A DNA stretch of 64,000 nt from Bosea sp. F3-2 (GCF_008253865.1 NZ_CP042331.1:3568001-3632000); one strand, 5' to 3'; counted from the stretch's first letter, positions 41,078-50,341 are shown. The notes: generated by a model from the letters alone, not told the origin. Program-made: numbers and translations.

Positions 41078-41857
41078 TCAGCGATCGCGGACGATTTCCA
41101 GACGGGCGCCATGGGCAAGGCCGATATCGAGCGCCACGTCGTCGGGGCCATAGAAGGAGACCGCATAAATGCCCTGGCCACGGGCAATGAGATGCGCCGC
41201 CGGAGCGGCTGCGGCGGAAGCGCGCGGCTCCACCAGCGAGAGGGTCTGGCGTTCGATACGGAACTGGACGAGGCCGAAACCCAGCCCCGGAAGGCCGCCC
41301 GTCGCGAGCGGTTCGCGACCGAGCAAGGCCCGATAGCGCGCCGTCGAGCTCACGAGATCCTGAACGGCGACCGTGACGCCCGCGACCCCGGTGACACCGT
41401 TCGGGTGACGACGTGCCGCACCGGGCGGGACGCGCAGGTCGCGCGGCGTGACGTCGGTGACGAGGAAGGGAATGTCCGGCTCGGGCGGGCGTGCCGAGCG
41501 CCAGGCGATGCGCGCGCCGTCCGGCTGGAGCCGGCCGCCGTCGATCGGCCCGTCCATGACGATGCCGGCGGCGCGGGCGCGGGCGAGATCGGCCTGGAAA
41601 TCATCCGGCAGCACGGCATAGTCGACGAGGCCGGGGCCGGCGCGGTCCAACACCTGCCACCAGCGGAAATCCGGCACCGGCCGCGGGAAGGCGATGATCT
41701 CGAGATAGGCGCCGTCCTCGAACACGACGAGCGCATTGCGCGAGCCGCGCGGATGCTCGCCACCCGGCAGCACGGTAAAACCGAGCGCGGCATAGTTCCG
41801 CATGGCCGCATCGAGATCGGTGACGGCAATGACGATATGGTCGATCGAAAGCGGCAT
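41078..41857 (-). CDS. VOC superfamily protein with glyoxalase-like domain
   Basis: 259 aa. It has two beta-alpha-beta-beta-beta type repeats: the first starts IDHIVIAVTDLDAAMRNYAALGF and the second is around VAGVTVAVQDLVSSTARYRALLG. Metal-ligand positions typical of active glyoxalases are only partly clear. The reaction is unknown. It is followed by an orphan TRAP receptor on the same strand (24 bp between), so it could be part of a small operon. Confidence 0.85.
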   Translation of the reverse strand: MPLSIDHIVIAVTDLDAAMRNYAALGFTVLPGGEHPRGSRNALVVFEDGAYLEIIAFPRPVPDFRWWQVLDRAGPGLVDYAVLPDDFQADLARARAAGIVMDGPIDGGRLQPDGARIAWRSARPPEPDIPFLVTDVTPRDLRVPPGAARRHPNGVTGVAGVTVAVQDLVSSTARYRALLGREPLATGGLPGLGFGLVQFRIERQTLSLVEPRASAAAAPAAHLIARGQGIYAVSFYGPDDVALDIGLAHGARLEIVRDR

Positions 41858-41881
41858 GGCTGTCGTCCTGCGATGCGGTGA

Positions 41882-42868
41882 TCAGGCGCTCTGCGCGATG
41901 GCTTCGATCTTTGCCATGCCGCCAAGCTGGGGCGCAAAGCTCGCCCAGACCTTGCGGGCACCGTCCTGCCAGCCGGCGCGGTCCTCGGCCGGCACGGTCC
42001 TGCCGCCTTCGGAAGCGGCCTTGGCCATCGAAGCCGCCTCGTCGGCCAGCATCAGCTCGTCGAAATAGGCTGTTCCCTCGGCCACGGCCGCGGCCAGCGC
42101 CTCACGGTCGGACGGCGTCAGCGCCTTCCAGAACGGCGCGGCGAACATCACGACGCCGGTCGCCCAGATATGGCCGGTCTCGATCAGGACCGGCACGACC
42201 TCATGCAGCCGGAAGCCGACATAGGCAGATTTGGTCAGGTCCATGCAGTCGACCACGCCAGTCTTCAGCGCGTTGTAGGTCTCGGGGATCGGGATCGGTG
42301 TCGGATAGGCGCCAAAGCCCGACCACAGTGCGGTGTGGAGCGGACTCTGGATGACGCGGATGCGCTTGCCCTTGACGGAGGCGGGCGTCGTCAGCGGCTC
42401 CTTGGCCAGCAGATGGCGGGCGCCGTAGTTGATGAAGCCGGGCACGACGAAGCCCTGCGCCTCGTAGCGCGCCTTGAGCTCGCCCCCGAGCGGGCCTGCC
42501 AGAACCCGGCCGAGATGGTCGCGATTGCGGAAGAGGAAGGGCAGGTCGAGGATCTGCCCCTCCGGCACCCAGCCGGACAAAGACGAGACCGTCGAGAGCG
42601 CCGCCTGGATGGAGCCGAGGCGCAGGCCCTCGGCGACCTCCTTCTCGCCGCCAAGCGCGGCATTGGGCACGATCCGCAGGTCGAAACGTCCGGGCGCAGA
42701 GCGCGCCAGGATCTCGGCGACGCGCCGCCAGATCTTCGTCTCCGGCTTGTCCTCGCCGAGCAGCGAGGCGACGGTGACCGGCCGGCCGGCGGCGAAAGCC
42801 TGCCCGCCCTTCAGGATGGCGGGCGCGGCGAGAGAGCCGGCGGCGAATTGGCGGCGGGTGATCAGCAA
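41882..42868 (-). CDS. TRAP transporter solute-binding protein (DctP family), orphan
   Basis: 328 aa. It starts at TTG (42868) with GGAGGC upstream. The N-terminal TRRQFAAGSLAAPAI is Tat-like. The DctP family markers are FDLRIVPNAALGGEKEVAEGLRLG and KGKRIRVIQSPLHTALWSGFGAYPTPIPI, cited in pieces. It should capture a carboxylate in the periplasm. No DctQ or DctM gene is beside it; the fused DctQM at 59219 has its own receptor. Confidence 0.87.
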   Translation of the reverse strand: MLITRRQFAAGSLAAPAILKGGQAFAAGRPVTVASLLGEDKPETKIWRRVAEILARSAPGRFDLRIVPNAALGGEKEVAEGLRLGSIQAALSTVSSLSGWVPEGQILDLPFLFRNRDHLGRVLAGPLGGELKARYEAQGFVVPGFINYGARHLLAKEPLTTPASVKGKRIRVIQSPLHTALWSGFGAYPTPIPIPETYNALKTGVVDCMDLTKSAYVGFRLHEVVPVLIETGHIWATGVVMFAAPFWKALTPSDREALAAAVAEGTAYFDELMLADEAASMAKAASEGGRTVPAEDRAGWQDGARKVWASFAPQLGGMAKIEAIAQSA

Positions 42869-42937
42869 GGGCTTGCCTCCTTCGGCACTGCCGCGGGATC
42901 GCGCGAATCGCGGCCCGCGGCAAGAGGCGCCTGCAGC

Positions 42938-43537
42938 TCAGGCGCCGAAGGCGCCCTCGAAGGCGGTCGCCGAGATCGGATTGCGCTGGCTTGGCGTCTC
43001 GCGGGACTGCAAGGCTTCCGGCAGCTGCGCCTTGTCGCCGGGCTTGCCGATGGCGACGGCCGCCTCGACGCGGTAGCCGGCCGGCACCTTCAGCTCCGAC
43101 AGCGCCCGCTCGCGGTCGAAGCCGACCATGCCATGCGCCTGCCAGCCGAGCCGCACGGCCTGGAGGGCGAGATTGGCCCAGGCAGCGCCGGCATCGAAGG
43201 AATGGCTATGGGACGGCACTTCCTCGGCCTTGCCGGGCACCGCCATGGTTTCCTTCGAGACGATGACGACGAGAGCCGCCGCATTCTTCGCCCAGGACTG
43301 GTTGAACTCGTTGAGCAGGCCGAGCAGCGTCTGCCAATGCGCCGTGCCGCGGCGGGCATAGATGAAGCGCCAGGGCTGCGAATTATAGGAGGACGGCGCC
43401 CAGCGCGCCGCCTCGAACAGTGCCTTCAGCTCAGCTTCGGAAATGATCTCATCGGTGAAGGCGCGCGGCGACCAACGCTCTAGGAAGAGCGGATCGATCG
43501 CGTGATCGGCGGTGCGGCTGTTGATGGTGCTGGTCAT
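42938..43537 (-). CDS. Nitroreductase family protein
   Basis: 199 aa from the ATG at 43537, preceded by AGGA. The N-terminal FLERWSPRAF and the FMN site ARWAPSSYNSQPWRFIYARR are family hallmarks. It is likely an NAD(P)H-dependent FMN oxidoreductase; substrate unknown. The longer frame to 43555 adds six residues without a ribosome site. It is transcribed toward the orphan TRAP gene, with a 69-bp gap. Confidence 0.9.
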   Translation of the reverse strand: MTSTINSRTADHAIDPLFLERWSPRAFTDEIISEAELKALFEAARWAPSSYNSQPWRFIYARRGTAHWQTLLGLLNEFNQSWAKNAAALVVIVSKETMAVPGKAEEVPSHSHSFDAGAAWANLALQAVRLGWQAHGMVGFDRERALSELKVPAGYRVEAAVAIGKPGDKAQLPEALQSRETPSQRNPISATAFEGAFGA

Positions 43538-43810
43538 CGGAAATCCTGACGGCATGAACGAAACCCGGCGTACGGTACGCCACGGCTGGGGCGCCCCGCG
43601 GAGGCTCTCGGCAGGATCGACATGAGCGAAAGAGGGGTCAAGGAAAGGAACAACCTTAAAAGGACCCGTTTCGACAACGCGTCACCTGCCGGGCGGAGCC
43701 GGCGGAGAACGATGCTGCTTTTGCATGGATTCCGGGGAATGCAGGATCACGCCTGCGTGATATGCAGGACAGACCGGTTTGCGAGATCGCGGCCACCGGC
43801 GGAGACGACG

Positions 43811-44713
43811 ATGACGGACACCCATGAGATTGCCTCCGGCCGGCTGCGGGCGACGATCCGGGCACAGGGCGGCGAGCTGATCGCGTTGTCCGATGCGAAT
43901 GGGCCGCTGCTCTGGCATGGCGGGCCGGAATGGCCGCGCCACGCGCCCGTGCTCTTCCCGATCGTCGGACGGCTTACTGAGGACACGCTGATCCACGAAG
44001 GCCGATCTTATCATCTGACACAGCACGGCTTCGCCCGCGACAGCCTGTTCCAGTGGATCGAACGGACGCCCGATCGCGCCGTGCTGAAATTGCGCGAGAG
44101 CGCGGAGACGCTGGCACGCTACCCGTTCCGCTTCGTGCTGCAGATGATCTACGAGTTTGCCGGCGACACGCTTTCGGTGACGACGCGCGTCATCAACCCA
44201 GCCGAGACGACGCTGATCTGCGGCGTCGGCGCCCACCCGGCCTTCCTGTGGCCCTTGGCGGAGGGCGTCGCGAAGGAGGCCCACGGCCTCAGCTTCCTTC
44301 AAGTCGAGCCCGGACCGGGCCTCGGCGTCGAAGGCGGGCTGCTCGGCCCGGCGATCCCGCTGCCTTTCGACGGCACCGAGCTGCCACTCGCGGAGGCGCT
44401 GTTCGCCAATGATGCGATCGTGATCCCGGACGTGGCCAACCACTCGGTACGTTTCGCCGCGCTCGACGGGTCAGGGCGAGAGCGGCGCGCCCTCACCGTT
44501 AGCTGGGAGGGCTACAAGGATCTCGGCATCTGGTCGAAGCCGACCGGCGCGCCCTTCCTCTGCATCGAACCCTGGTTCAGCATGGCAAGCCCGATCGGCT
44601 GGCAGGGCGAATTCGCGGAAAAGCCCGGTATCCTGGCGCTAGCGCCGAGCGAAAGCCGCGATTTCGTCTGGCGTGCCACGCCGCATTTCATCCCGACGGC
44701 TCCGTCGGGATGA
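43811..44713 (+). CDS. Aldose 1-epimerase family protein
   Basis: 300 aa from the ATG at 43811, with GGAGAC upstream. The family features are LLWHGGPEWPRHAPVLFPIVGRL near residue 35, LTQHGFARDSLF, and the active-site-type GVGAHPAFLWPL. It resembles YeaD/LacX-like hexose-6-phosphate or aldose mutarotases, acting on sugars in the cytoplasm. The ORF extends to 43622, but that part has no homology. It stands alone between opposite-strand genes. The 270 bp before it hold nothing recognised. Confidence 0.88.
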   Translation: MTDTHEIASGRLRATIRAQGGELIALSDANGPLLWHGGPEWPRHAPVLFPIVGRLTEDTLIHEGRSYHLTQHGFARDSLFQWIERTPDRAVLKLRESAETLARYPFRFVLQMIYEFAGDTLSVTTRVINPAETTLICGVGAHPAFLWPLAEGVAKEAHGLSFLQVEPGPGLGVEGGLLGPAIPLPFDGTELPLAEALFANDAIVIPDVANHSVRFAALDGSGRERRALTVSWEGYKDLGIWSKPTGAPFLCIEPWFSMASPIGWQGEFAEKPGILALAPSESRDFVWRATPHFIPTAPSG

Positions 44714-44725
44714 ACCGCCGCCGCG

Positions 44726-46315
44726 TCACTTCTTCTCGATGTTCCAGAACAGCATGACCGGCGCCGCCAGCACGCCGGCGACGTTGGTCCGGCGGGCATA
44801 GGGCTGGTCGAACTGGCCGAGCACGCGATAGGGCTGCACCTCGGCAAGGCGCTTGTGCAGCGCTTCGAGCGCGATCTTGCGGCTGGCGTCATCGGGTGCA
44901 TCGACGAAGGCGCCGCGCAGCTTCTCCGCCTCGGCATCGCAGGGCCAGCCGGCCCAGGCGCGCTCGCAGGCCATGTTGGTGCCGATATTGGTCAGCGGCG
45001 ACTGCATGGTCGCGCCCGAGGCATAGGTGACGAAGAGATTCCAGCCGCCCTGGTCCGGCGGGCTCTTGTTCTGCTGGCGCGTGGTGACGGCGCCCCAATC
45101 CGCGAACTGCACATCGACATTGAAGCCGACTTCCTTCAGCGAAGCGGCCGCGACCTCGGCCATGCGGCCGATCGGGGCGATGTCGTTGCTGGTCGAGAGA
45201 ACCAGCTTCTCGCCCTTATAGCCGCTCTCCTTGAGCAGCTGGCGCGCCTTCGCGAGATCGGGCTTGGCATAACCCTCCGCGCCGGCCGCGATGCCGTTCG
45301 GGCTGCCGCAGACGAAATAGGCGTTGCAGCGCTTCCACCATTCCTCATCGCCGAAACCGGCAGCGAGGAAATCGGCCTGATCAGTGGCATAGGCCAGAGC
45401 GAGCCGCGCTTTCGGATTATCGAAGGGCGGGTAGAGGTGGTTCGGCCGCAGCATCACCTGATTGGCGAGGTTGGAATAGCGCTCGACCTTGACCTGGTTG
45501 TTGGCCGAGACGACCGGGATCAGGTCCTGGCTCGGCTGCTCCCAGATGTCGATCTCGCCGGTCTGAAGCGCGGCGGCGGCCGTAGCGGCGTCCGGCATGA
45601 TCAGCCATTCGACGCGATCGACCTTGACGACGCGGCCGCCTGCGAGGCCATCGGCCGGCTCGGAGCGCGGCACATAGTCGGGATTGCGGTCGTAGACGAT
45701 CTTCGAGCCGCTGCGCCATTCCTCCCGGTTGAACCTGAACGGGCCGGAGCCGATCGTCTCGGTGATCGGCTTCATCGGATCGCTCTTGGCGTCCGCCTCG
45801 CGCATGATCACCGGGATCTGGCCGACGGCCGAGCCGAGCGCGAAAGGCACGAGCGCCAGCGGGCGCTTGAGCTTGAGCTTGAAGGTCCTGTCGTCGACCG
45901 CCTCCATGCCCTCGGTGTATTCGCCGAGCTTGCCGCCGATGGTGTCGCGCTTCATCCAGCGGGCGAGCGAGGCAATCACGTCCTTGGTGGTCACCGGCTG
46001 GCCGTCATGGAACTTGAGGCCGGGGCGCAGCGTGAAGCTCCAGATCAGCTTGTCCGGCGAGGTCTCGAAACTCTCGACCATCTGCGGCTTCGGCTGAAGG
46101 TTCGAATCCCAGGCGAAGAGGGTCTCGTAGATCATCAGCCCGTGCATGCGGGTGATGACGATCGAGGCCGCGACGGGATCGAGCGTCTTGAGATCGGCAT
46201 GCGGCGCGACGCGCAGCACGCGGTTCGCGGCAGGCTGCGCCTGGGCGGCGGCCGGCAAAGGCAGCAAGGCGGACGCCGTCAAAAGCAGCGCGGCAGCGAA
46301 ACGGGGCAGTTGCAT
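44726..46315 (-). CDS. Dipeptide/oligopeptide-type ABC substrate-binding protein (SBP_bac_5)
   Basis: 529 aa from the ATG at 46315, with GGAGGAGG upstream. A signal peptide is seen (AAALLLTASALLPLPAAAQA). Family motifs include LRVAPHADLKTLDPVAA, the WSFTLRPGLKFHDGQPVTTKDVIASL region (cited in part) and the late LRGAFVDAPDD segment. It binds peptides or related ligands in the periplasm. No permease or ATPase gene is next to it. It is the last gene of a minus-strand operon with the S12 hydrolase and M20 gene, which suggests it brings in peptides for them. Confidence 0.9.
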   Translation of the reverse strand: MQLPRFAAALLLTASALLPLPAAAQAQPAANRVLRVAPHADLKTLDPVAASIVITRMHGLMIYETLFAWDSNLQPKPQMVESFETSPDKLIWSFTLRPGLKFHDGQPVTTKDVIASLARWMKRDTIGGKLGEYTEGMEAVDDRTFKLKLKRPLALVPFALGSAVGQIPVIMREADAKSDPMKPITETIGSGPFRFNREEWRSGSKIVYDRNPDYVPRSEPADGLAGGRVVKVDRVEWLIMPDAATAAAALQTGEIDIWEQPSQDLIPVVSANNQVKVERYSNLANQVMLRPNHLYPPFDNPKARLALAYATDQADFLAAGFGDEEWWKRCNAYFVCGSPNGIAAGAEGYAKPDLAKARQLLKESGYKGEKLVLSTSNDIAPIGRMAEVAAASLKEVGFNVDVQFADWGAVTTRQQNKSPPDQGGWNLFVTYASGATMQSPLTNIGTNMACERAWAGWPCDAEAEKLRGAFVDAPDDASRKIALEALHKRLAEVQPYRVLGQFDQPYARRTNVAGVLAAPVMLFWNIEKK

Positions 46316-46371
46316 CGAAACGTCCTCCTCCATCGTCATCGGCCCGGCTGCATCGCTCGCGCAGAGCGGTG

Positions 46372-47880
46372 CTAGCCGACGCGCTTCATTTGCAAAATCC
46401 TTGCCCGGTGCCCGGCGACCCGCAAGCCGCCAGCGCCATCGAGCCAGAGGCAGGGCCGCGACCGCCAGGGGCCGTGCAACAGATCGGCCAGCGCCCGGCC
46501 GTTCGGCAATGGCGTCAGCCGCGAGAGCATGCCGCCGGAGGGCCAAGGCATCAGCGCGGTACCGTCCGCCCGGATCTCGATCTGCGTCCCGAAATGCGGA
46601 TCGCGCCACTGACCGATGAGCCGGTCATCGAGCGCCGTATCGGCCGGCACGCGCCGCAACGAACGCTGCACGCCGCCGATCAGGCCGGACAAGCAGTCCG
46701 CCCCTTCCTGCCGAAGGCGGATGTCGAGATAGGCCGGCAGGCTACGCAGCCCGCCCGCGCCGTCCGCGACAAGGCGCTCATAGCCGCCCATGAAGCTGAT
46801 CGAATCCCGCGTGAATTCCGCCCAGAACGGGCCCTTTTCTGTGACGAAGAGTCCGGTTGGTGCGTCGGCCGGCGCGGGCAGTTCCTGCCCGAGCAGCGCC
46901 GCCAGCACCGTCATGGCGGGCCAGAGCGCCTCTTCCTCGCGATTGGTCAGCACCACGACGCCGGCGCCATGGGCCGGGGCCATCAGGAAGTGGTTGCGAT
47001 AGCCGGTGAGCGAGCCGCCATGACCGACGATCTCGGTCTCGCCGAGGCGGCTGCAGACCAGCCCGAGCCGATAGACGCTTGCGCTGCCATCCGCGAAATG
47101 GCGCGGTATCGTCAGGCGTTCGAGCATGCCAGCGAGCGGCCCGCGCCCCGCGAGCAGGGCGGAGGCCCAGCCGGCGAGATCGGCAGCGGAGCCAGCGATG
47201 CCGCCCGAGGCGGAGAAATGGAAGCCGTAATGGCCGCGCCGCCAGGCCGCGCCGTCGCGCCAATAGCCCGTGGCGAGACAGGGGACGATCTCGGCAGCGT
47301 CATAGGGCAGCCGGAAGGCAAGGCCGAGCTCGCCGGACAGTTCCGTGACGATATCGCTATAGGACCGGCCGGTGACGCGCTCGAGGATGCGCTGCCCGAG
47401 CCGCCAGCCGGTGTTGGAATAGGCCATCTCCGTACCGGGCTCGGCGCTCAGCGACGGAAAGCGGCGGGCGAGCGCGAAGACCTCGTCGGCGCTCAGCGTC
47501 GCCGTGAAGGGCACGCCCTGCTGCCAGAAAGCTTCCATCATGTCCGGCAGGCCGCCGGTCATGTCGAGGGCCCGGCATAGCTCGACCGCGGCGAGCGGCG
47601 CTGGCAGCTCGGTCAGCCAGTGGCCGAGCGGGGCATCGAGCGGCACGCCCGCACGCAGCAACGCGATCGCCAGCACATGCTTGCTGATCGAGGCGAAGCG
47701 GTTCGGCGTCTGCGGCGTGAAGGGCAGCTGGTAGTCGATGCTGGCGAGGCCGCCGGCAAAGGCCTCGCGCACCCCGTCACGATCAAACAGCACGACGGCG
47801 CCGCCGGGCCCGGCCTCGCGCTGCCAGTTCGCGGCGATTTCGTTCGCGCGCGCAGCGGCGCGTGTCCAGTCCAGAGCCAT
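46372..47880 (-). CDS. Serine beta-lactamase-like hydrolase (S12; D-aminopeptidase type)
   Basis: 502 aa. The SxxK motif is SISK near residue 64, the YxN motif is YSN in mid-domain, and the third motif is HGGSLTGY. After the catalytic domain (about 330 residues) a C-terminal beta-rich region remains, as in Ochrobactrum D-aminopeptidase (about 520 aa). No signal peptide is visible, so it is probably cytoplasmic. It lies 11 bp after the M20 gene and 56 bp before the peptide-binding protein; an operon for D-amino-acid peptides is plausible. Confidence 0.85.
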   Translation of the reverse strand: MALDWTRAAARANEIAANWQREAGPGGAVVLFDRDGVREAFAGGLASIDYQLPFTPQTPNRFASISKHVLAIALLRAGVPLDAPLGHWLTELPAPLAAVELCRALDMTGGLPDMMEAFWQQGVPFTATLSADEVFALARRFPSLSAEPGTEMAYSNTGWRLGQRILERVTGRSYSDIVTELSGELGLAFRLPYDAAEIVPCLATGYWRDGAAWRRGHYGFHFSASGGIAGSAADLAGWASALLAGRGPLAGMLERLTIPRHFADGSASVYRLGLVCSRLGETEIVGHGGSLTGYRNHFLMAPAHGAGVVVLTNREEEALWPAMTVLAALLGQELPAPADAPTGLFVTEKGPFWAEFTRDSISFMGGYERLVADGAGGLRSLPAYLDIRLRQEGADCLSGLIGGVQRSLRRVPADTALDDRLIGQWRDPHFGTQIEIRADGTALMPWPSGGMLSRLTPLPNGRALADLLHGPWRSRPCLWLDGAGGLRVAGHRARILQMKRVG

Positions 47881-47891
47881 CCGCCTTGTCC

Positions 47892-49049
47892 TCAGGCTCG
47901 CGGAGCTTCGCCGACGAGATTGCGCAGCGCCCGCATGAAGACGCGCGCGCCGGTGTCGATCGCATCGTCGGGGAAGTCGAAATCGGGGTTGTGCAGATGG
48001 GCGGTGTCGCCCGAGCCGAGCAGGAACATCGCCGACTTAGCCTTGCGGCCGAACAGGCCGAAATCCTCCGAACCGCGGGACGGCTTGGTCGGGCCGTGCG
48101 GCACCTTCTCCTCGTCCATCGCCCGGCGCAGCATGGCGACGGCCTCGGGCTCGTTCTCGCAGTGGTGGAAGATGTCGTGATAGCTCATCTCGGCGTCGAG
48201 GCTGCCGGCCGCCGCGACCTCGCGCACCAGCGCCTCGGCCTTCTCGCAGAGCGCGCCCATCTGGGCATCGTTGACGGTGCGCAGCGTCACCCAAAGCTCA
48301 CCGCGGCCGGGCGCGATGCCAAAGGCCGGCTCGCCGATCCCGGCATGGGTGACGGTGACCAGTGCGAAATTCGCATCGAGTTCGCCGCCCGGGCCGAGTG
48401 CGGTCAGTTCAGGGATGAGGCGGGCGATGGCCGGGGCCGGCGAGCGGCCGTGCTCGGGCGTCGAGGCATGCGAGGTCTCGCCGTTGAGGACGATCCTGAG
48501 GCCGCGCGAGGCGCAGTTGGCGGCGCCTTCCGAGATGCGGGCATGGCCGATCGGAACGCCGGGACGATTATGCAGCGAGAAAGCGTAGTCCGGCGCGATC
48601 TCGGCGAATTTCGGATCAGCGATCACAGCAGCGGCGCCGGCGCCGGTCTCTTCTGCCGGCTGGAACAGCAGGATGGCGCGGCCGCGTTTGGGCGGGTTGC
48701 GGTGAAGCCCGCGCGCCAGCCCGGCGAGGATGGTCATGTGACCATCATGGCCGCAGAGATGGCCCTTGCCGGGAATTTCGGAGCGATGATCGCTGGTCGA
48801 AAGCTCCTCGATCGGCAGCGCGTCGAGTTCGGCGCGGATCAGGACGGTCGGGCCAGGCTCGGCGCCCTCATAGATCGCGGCGACGCCATGGCCGCCGAGT
48901 TCGGAGATGATACGGTCGGGCTGCGTCGGCTTCAGAAACGCGACGATGGTGGCGGCGGTCTCGCGTTCCTCGCCCGAAATCTCAGGCCTCCGATGCAGCC
49001 GATGCCTGAGATCGACGAGATCGACCATATCGCTGTTGGTCAGGAACAC
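47892..49049 (-). CDS. M20-family amidohydrolase / metallopeptidase
   Basis: 385 aa from the GTG at 49049 (GGGAGG upstream); an ATG at 49028 is in frame. The N-terminal LRHRLHRRPEISGEE and the metal motifs GHLCGHDGHMTIL and LLFQPAEETGAGA are those of the M20D amidohydrolases (hippurate hydrolase-like). It hydrolyses N-acyl amino acids or dipeptides with two metal ions. It is the first gene of the operon with the S12 hydrolase and binding protein. Confidence 0.91.
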   Translation of the reverse strand: MFLTNSDMVDLVDLRHRLHRRPEISGEERETAATIVAFLKPTQPDRIISELGGHGVAAIYEGAEPGPTVLIRAELDALPIEELSTSDHRSEIPGKGHLCGHDGHMTILAGLARGLHRNPPKRGRAILLFQPAEETGAGAAAVIADPKFAEIAPDYAFSLHNRPGVPIGHARISEGAANCASRGLRIVLNGETSHASTPEHGRSPAPAIARLIPELTALGPGGELDANFALVTVTHAGIGEPAFGIAPGRGELWVTLRTVNDAQMGALCEKAEALVREVAAAGSLDAEMSYHDIFHHCENEPEAVAMLRRAMDEEKVPHGPTKPSRGSEDFGLFGRKAKSAMFLLGSGDTAHLHNPDFDFPDDAIDTGARVFMRALRNLVGEAPRA

Positions 49050-49177
49050 GGATGAGCCTCCCGGGCTTGTGACCGGCGGACCACCGGCTCTTTCCCGCAG
49101 AGGTTCGACAATTCATCCGCTTCGGCAACCCGCGCCGTCGCCGGGGGCGGCATGCGCGGGCGCGATGCCGACCCGAA

Positions 49178-49393
49178 TCAGTTGCCGAGCTCGGCCTCGA
49201 CCTCGGCGTCGAAAGCCTGCGCAAGCATGGCGCGGCAAGCTTCGGCCTGCGCGCGGGCGCTGTCGAGCGCGATGTGCGGCATGATTTCCGCGAGATCGCG
49301 GAGCGCAAAGTCCACCGCCGAAAGCAGACCGAGCACGGGCTCGGGCGCGGCGGAGGGCTGTTGCGGGCGGCGGAACGCTATGACCTGACCCAT
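49178..49393 (-). CDS. Small protein of unknown function
   Basis: 71 aa from the ATG at 49393 (MGQVIAFRRPQ...); a GTG at 49405 would add four residues but lies within a hairpin. The first part is basic and proline-containing; the second half is helical with ALDSARAQAEACRAMLAQAF. No family recognised. A perfect inverted repeat lies 10-39 bp upstream of the chosen start. Monocistronic. Confidence 0.55.
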   Translation of the reverse strand: MGQVIAFRRPQQPSAAPEPVLGLLSAVDFALRDLAEIMPHIALDSARAQAEACRAMLAQAFDAEVEAELGN

Positions 49394-49402
49394 AGGCTTA
49401 CT

Positions 49403-49432
49403 CACACTGAAGGCGAATCGGCCTTCAGTGTG
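49403..49432. promoter_or_regulatory. Perfect 12-bp inverted repeat upstream of the small protein gene
   Basis: CACACTGAAGGC and GCCTTCAGTGTG flank GAATCG. It lies just before the ATG at 49393 of the minus-strand gene. It could be an operator or a 5' mRNA hairpin that covers the ribosome site. No T-tract follows on either side, so it is not an intrinsic terminator. Confidence 0.55.
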
Positions 49433-49494
49433 CGGGCGCAGGCTTCAGAAAGTGGTTAACGGCGAAATTGCGGCGGAGAGGCCTTTGTTTCATC

Positions 49495-49542
49495 GCATCT
49501 TCTTCACGCGAACCGGTATCCACTTCGCTCGAAAATGCTCTC
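49495..49542. repeat. Copy of the CGAGCGAAGTGG...TTCGCGTGAAG repeat
   Basis: In inverted orientation it carries AGAGCATTTTCGAGCGAAGTGG and ACCGGTTCGCGTGAAGAAG, cited in separate pieces. The same sequence forms the left part of the element at 11154. It ends 2 bp from the stop of the metallopeptidase gene. Confidence 0.8.
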
Positions 49543-49544
49543 GG

Positions 49545-50285
49545 TCAACCATAACCATGCAGGCTGGCGCCGTGGCGTTTCAGCCAGGCCTCCGCCTCCT
49601 CGGTATGCGGGCAGAGCTTGTGGGTCAGTGCCCAGAAACGATGAGAGTGGTTCATCTCCTTGAGATGCGCCACCTCATGGGCCGCAAGATAGTCGAGCAC
49701 CGAGGCCGGTGCGAGAATCAGTCGCCAGGAGAAGTTGAGATGCCCCTGCGAGGAGCAGGAGCCCCAGCGGCTCGTGGTGTCGCGGATGGTGATCTTGCGG
49801 GCGGGGATGCCGAGCGCCGCAGTGTGGCGCCGCACCGCCTTCTCCAGATCCTCGAGCGCGAGCCGCCGCAGGAAATCCTTGACCCGGCGCGGGACATGCG
49901 CCGCCTCGCCGGCGACCGCGATGATCGGGGCGCCGTCCTTGTCCTGCGTCGCCTGGGTGAGCCCGCGCGCCTTCGACCAGTGGACGATGCGGTGAGGGAC
50001 GCCGCGCAGGGGAATGCTCTGCCCCGGCTCGAACAGCACCGCCAATGGGCGCTTCGCGATGCGCGCCGCGATCCAGCCGCCATGATTCTCGGCAAAGGTC
50101 CGGCCCGCGGCGAAGTCGGCCCGCTCGGGCAGCGTCAGGGTGATCTCGCCGGTCGCCTGCGAGACGCGCAGCGTCATCCGCCGCGCATTGGCACGCCGCT
50201 TGACGAGAACGGGATAGGGCGTGCCGGCGTGGACGACCTCGATCCGGTCGGGGTCCGGCTGGCGCCTGAACAGGGAGATGCGCAT
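49545..50285 (-). CDS. YgjP-type (M48/DUF45) zinc metallopeptidase
   Basis: 246 aa. The zinc site is HEVAH followed by a later His (NHSHRFW), and the motif TSRWGSCSSQGHLNFSWRL lies just before it; together these define the YgjP/DUF45 family. No signal peptide. The physiological substrate is not known. It is followed upstream by phaZ on the same strand (56 bp), so cotranscription is possible. Confidence 0.9.
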   Translation of the reverse strand: MRISLFRRQPDPDRIEVVHAGTPYPVLVKRRANARRMTLRVSQATGEITLTLPERADFAAGRTFAENHGGWIAARIAKRPLAVLFEPGQSIPLRGVPHRIVHWSKARGLTQATQDKDGAPIIAVAGEAAHVPRRVKDFLRRLALEDLEKAVRRHTAALGIPARKITIRDTTSRWGSCSSQGHLNFSWRLILAPASVLDYLAAHEVAHLKEMNHSHRFWALTHKLCPHTEEAEAWLKRHGASLHGYG

Positions 50286-50341
50286 CGCCCGCGATTGTGC
50301 GGGATTCGCGGGCGATGGGAAAGAGAGACCCTTATTCCCCG

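Noticed and set aside
46098..46109. A GGTTCGAATCC word like a tRNA T-arm
   Set aside because: It lies in the coding sequence of the dipeptide-type binding protein and no acceptor or anticodon stems can be built around it. No tRNA was recognised in the window.
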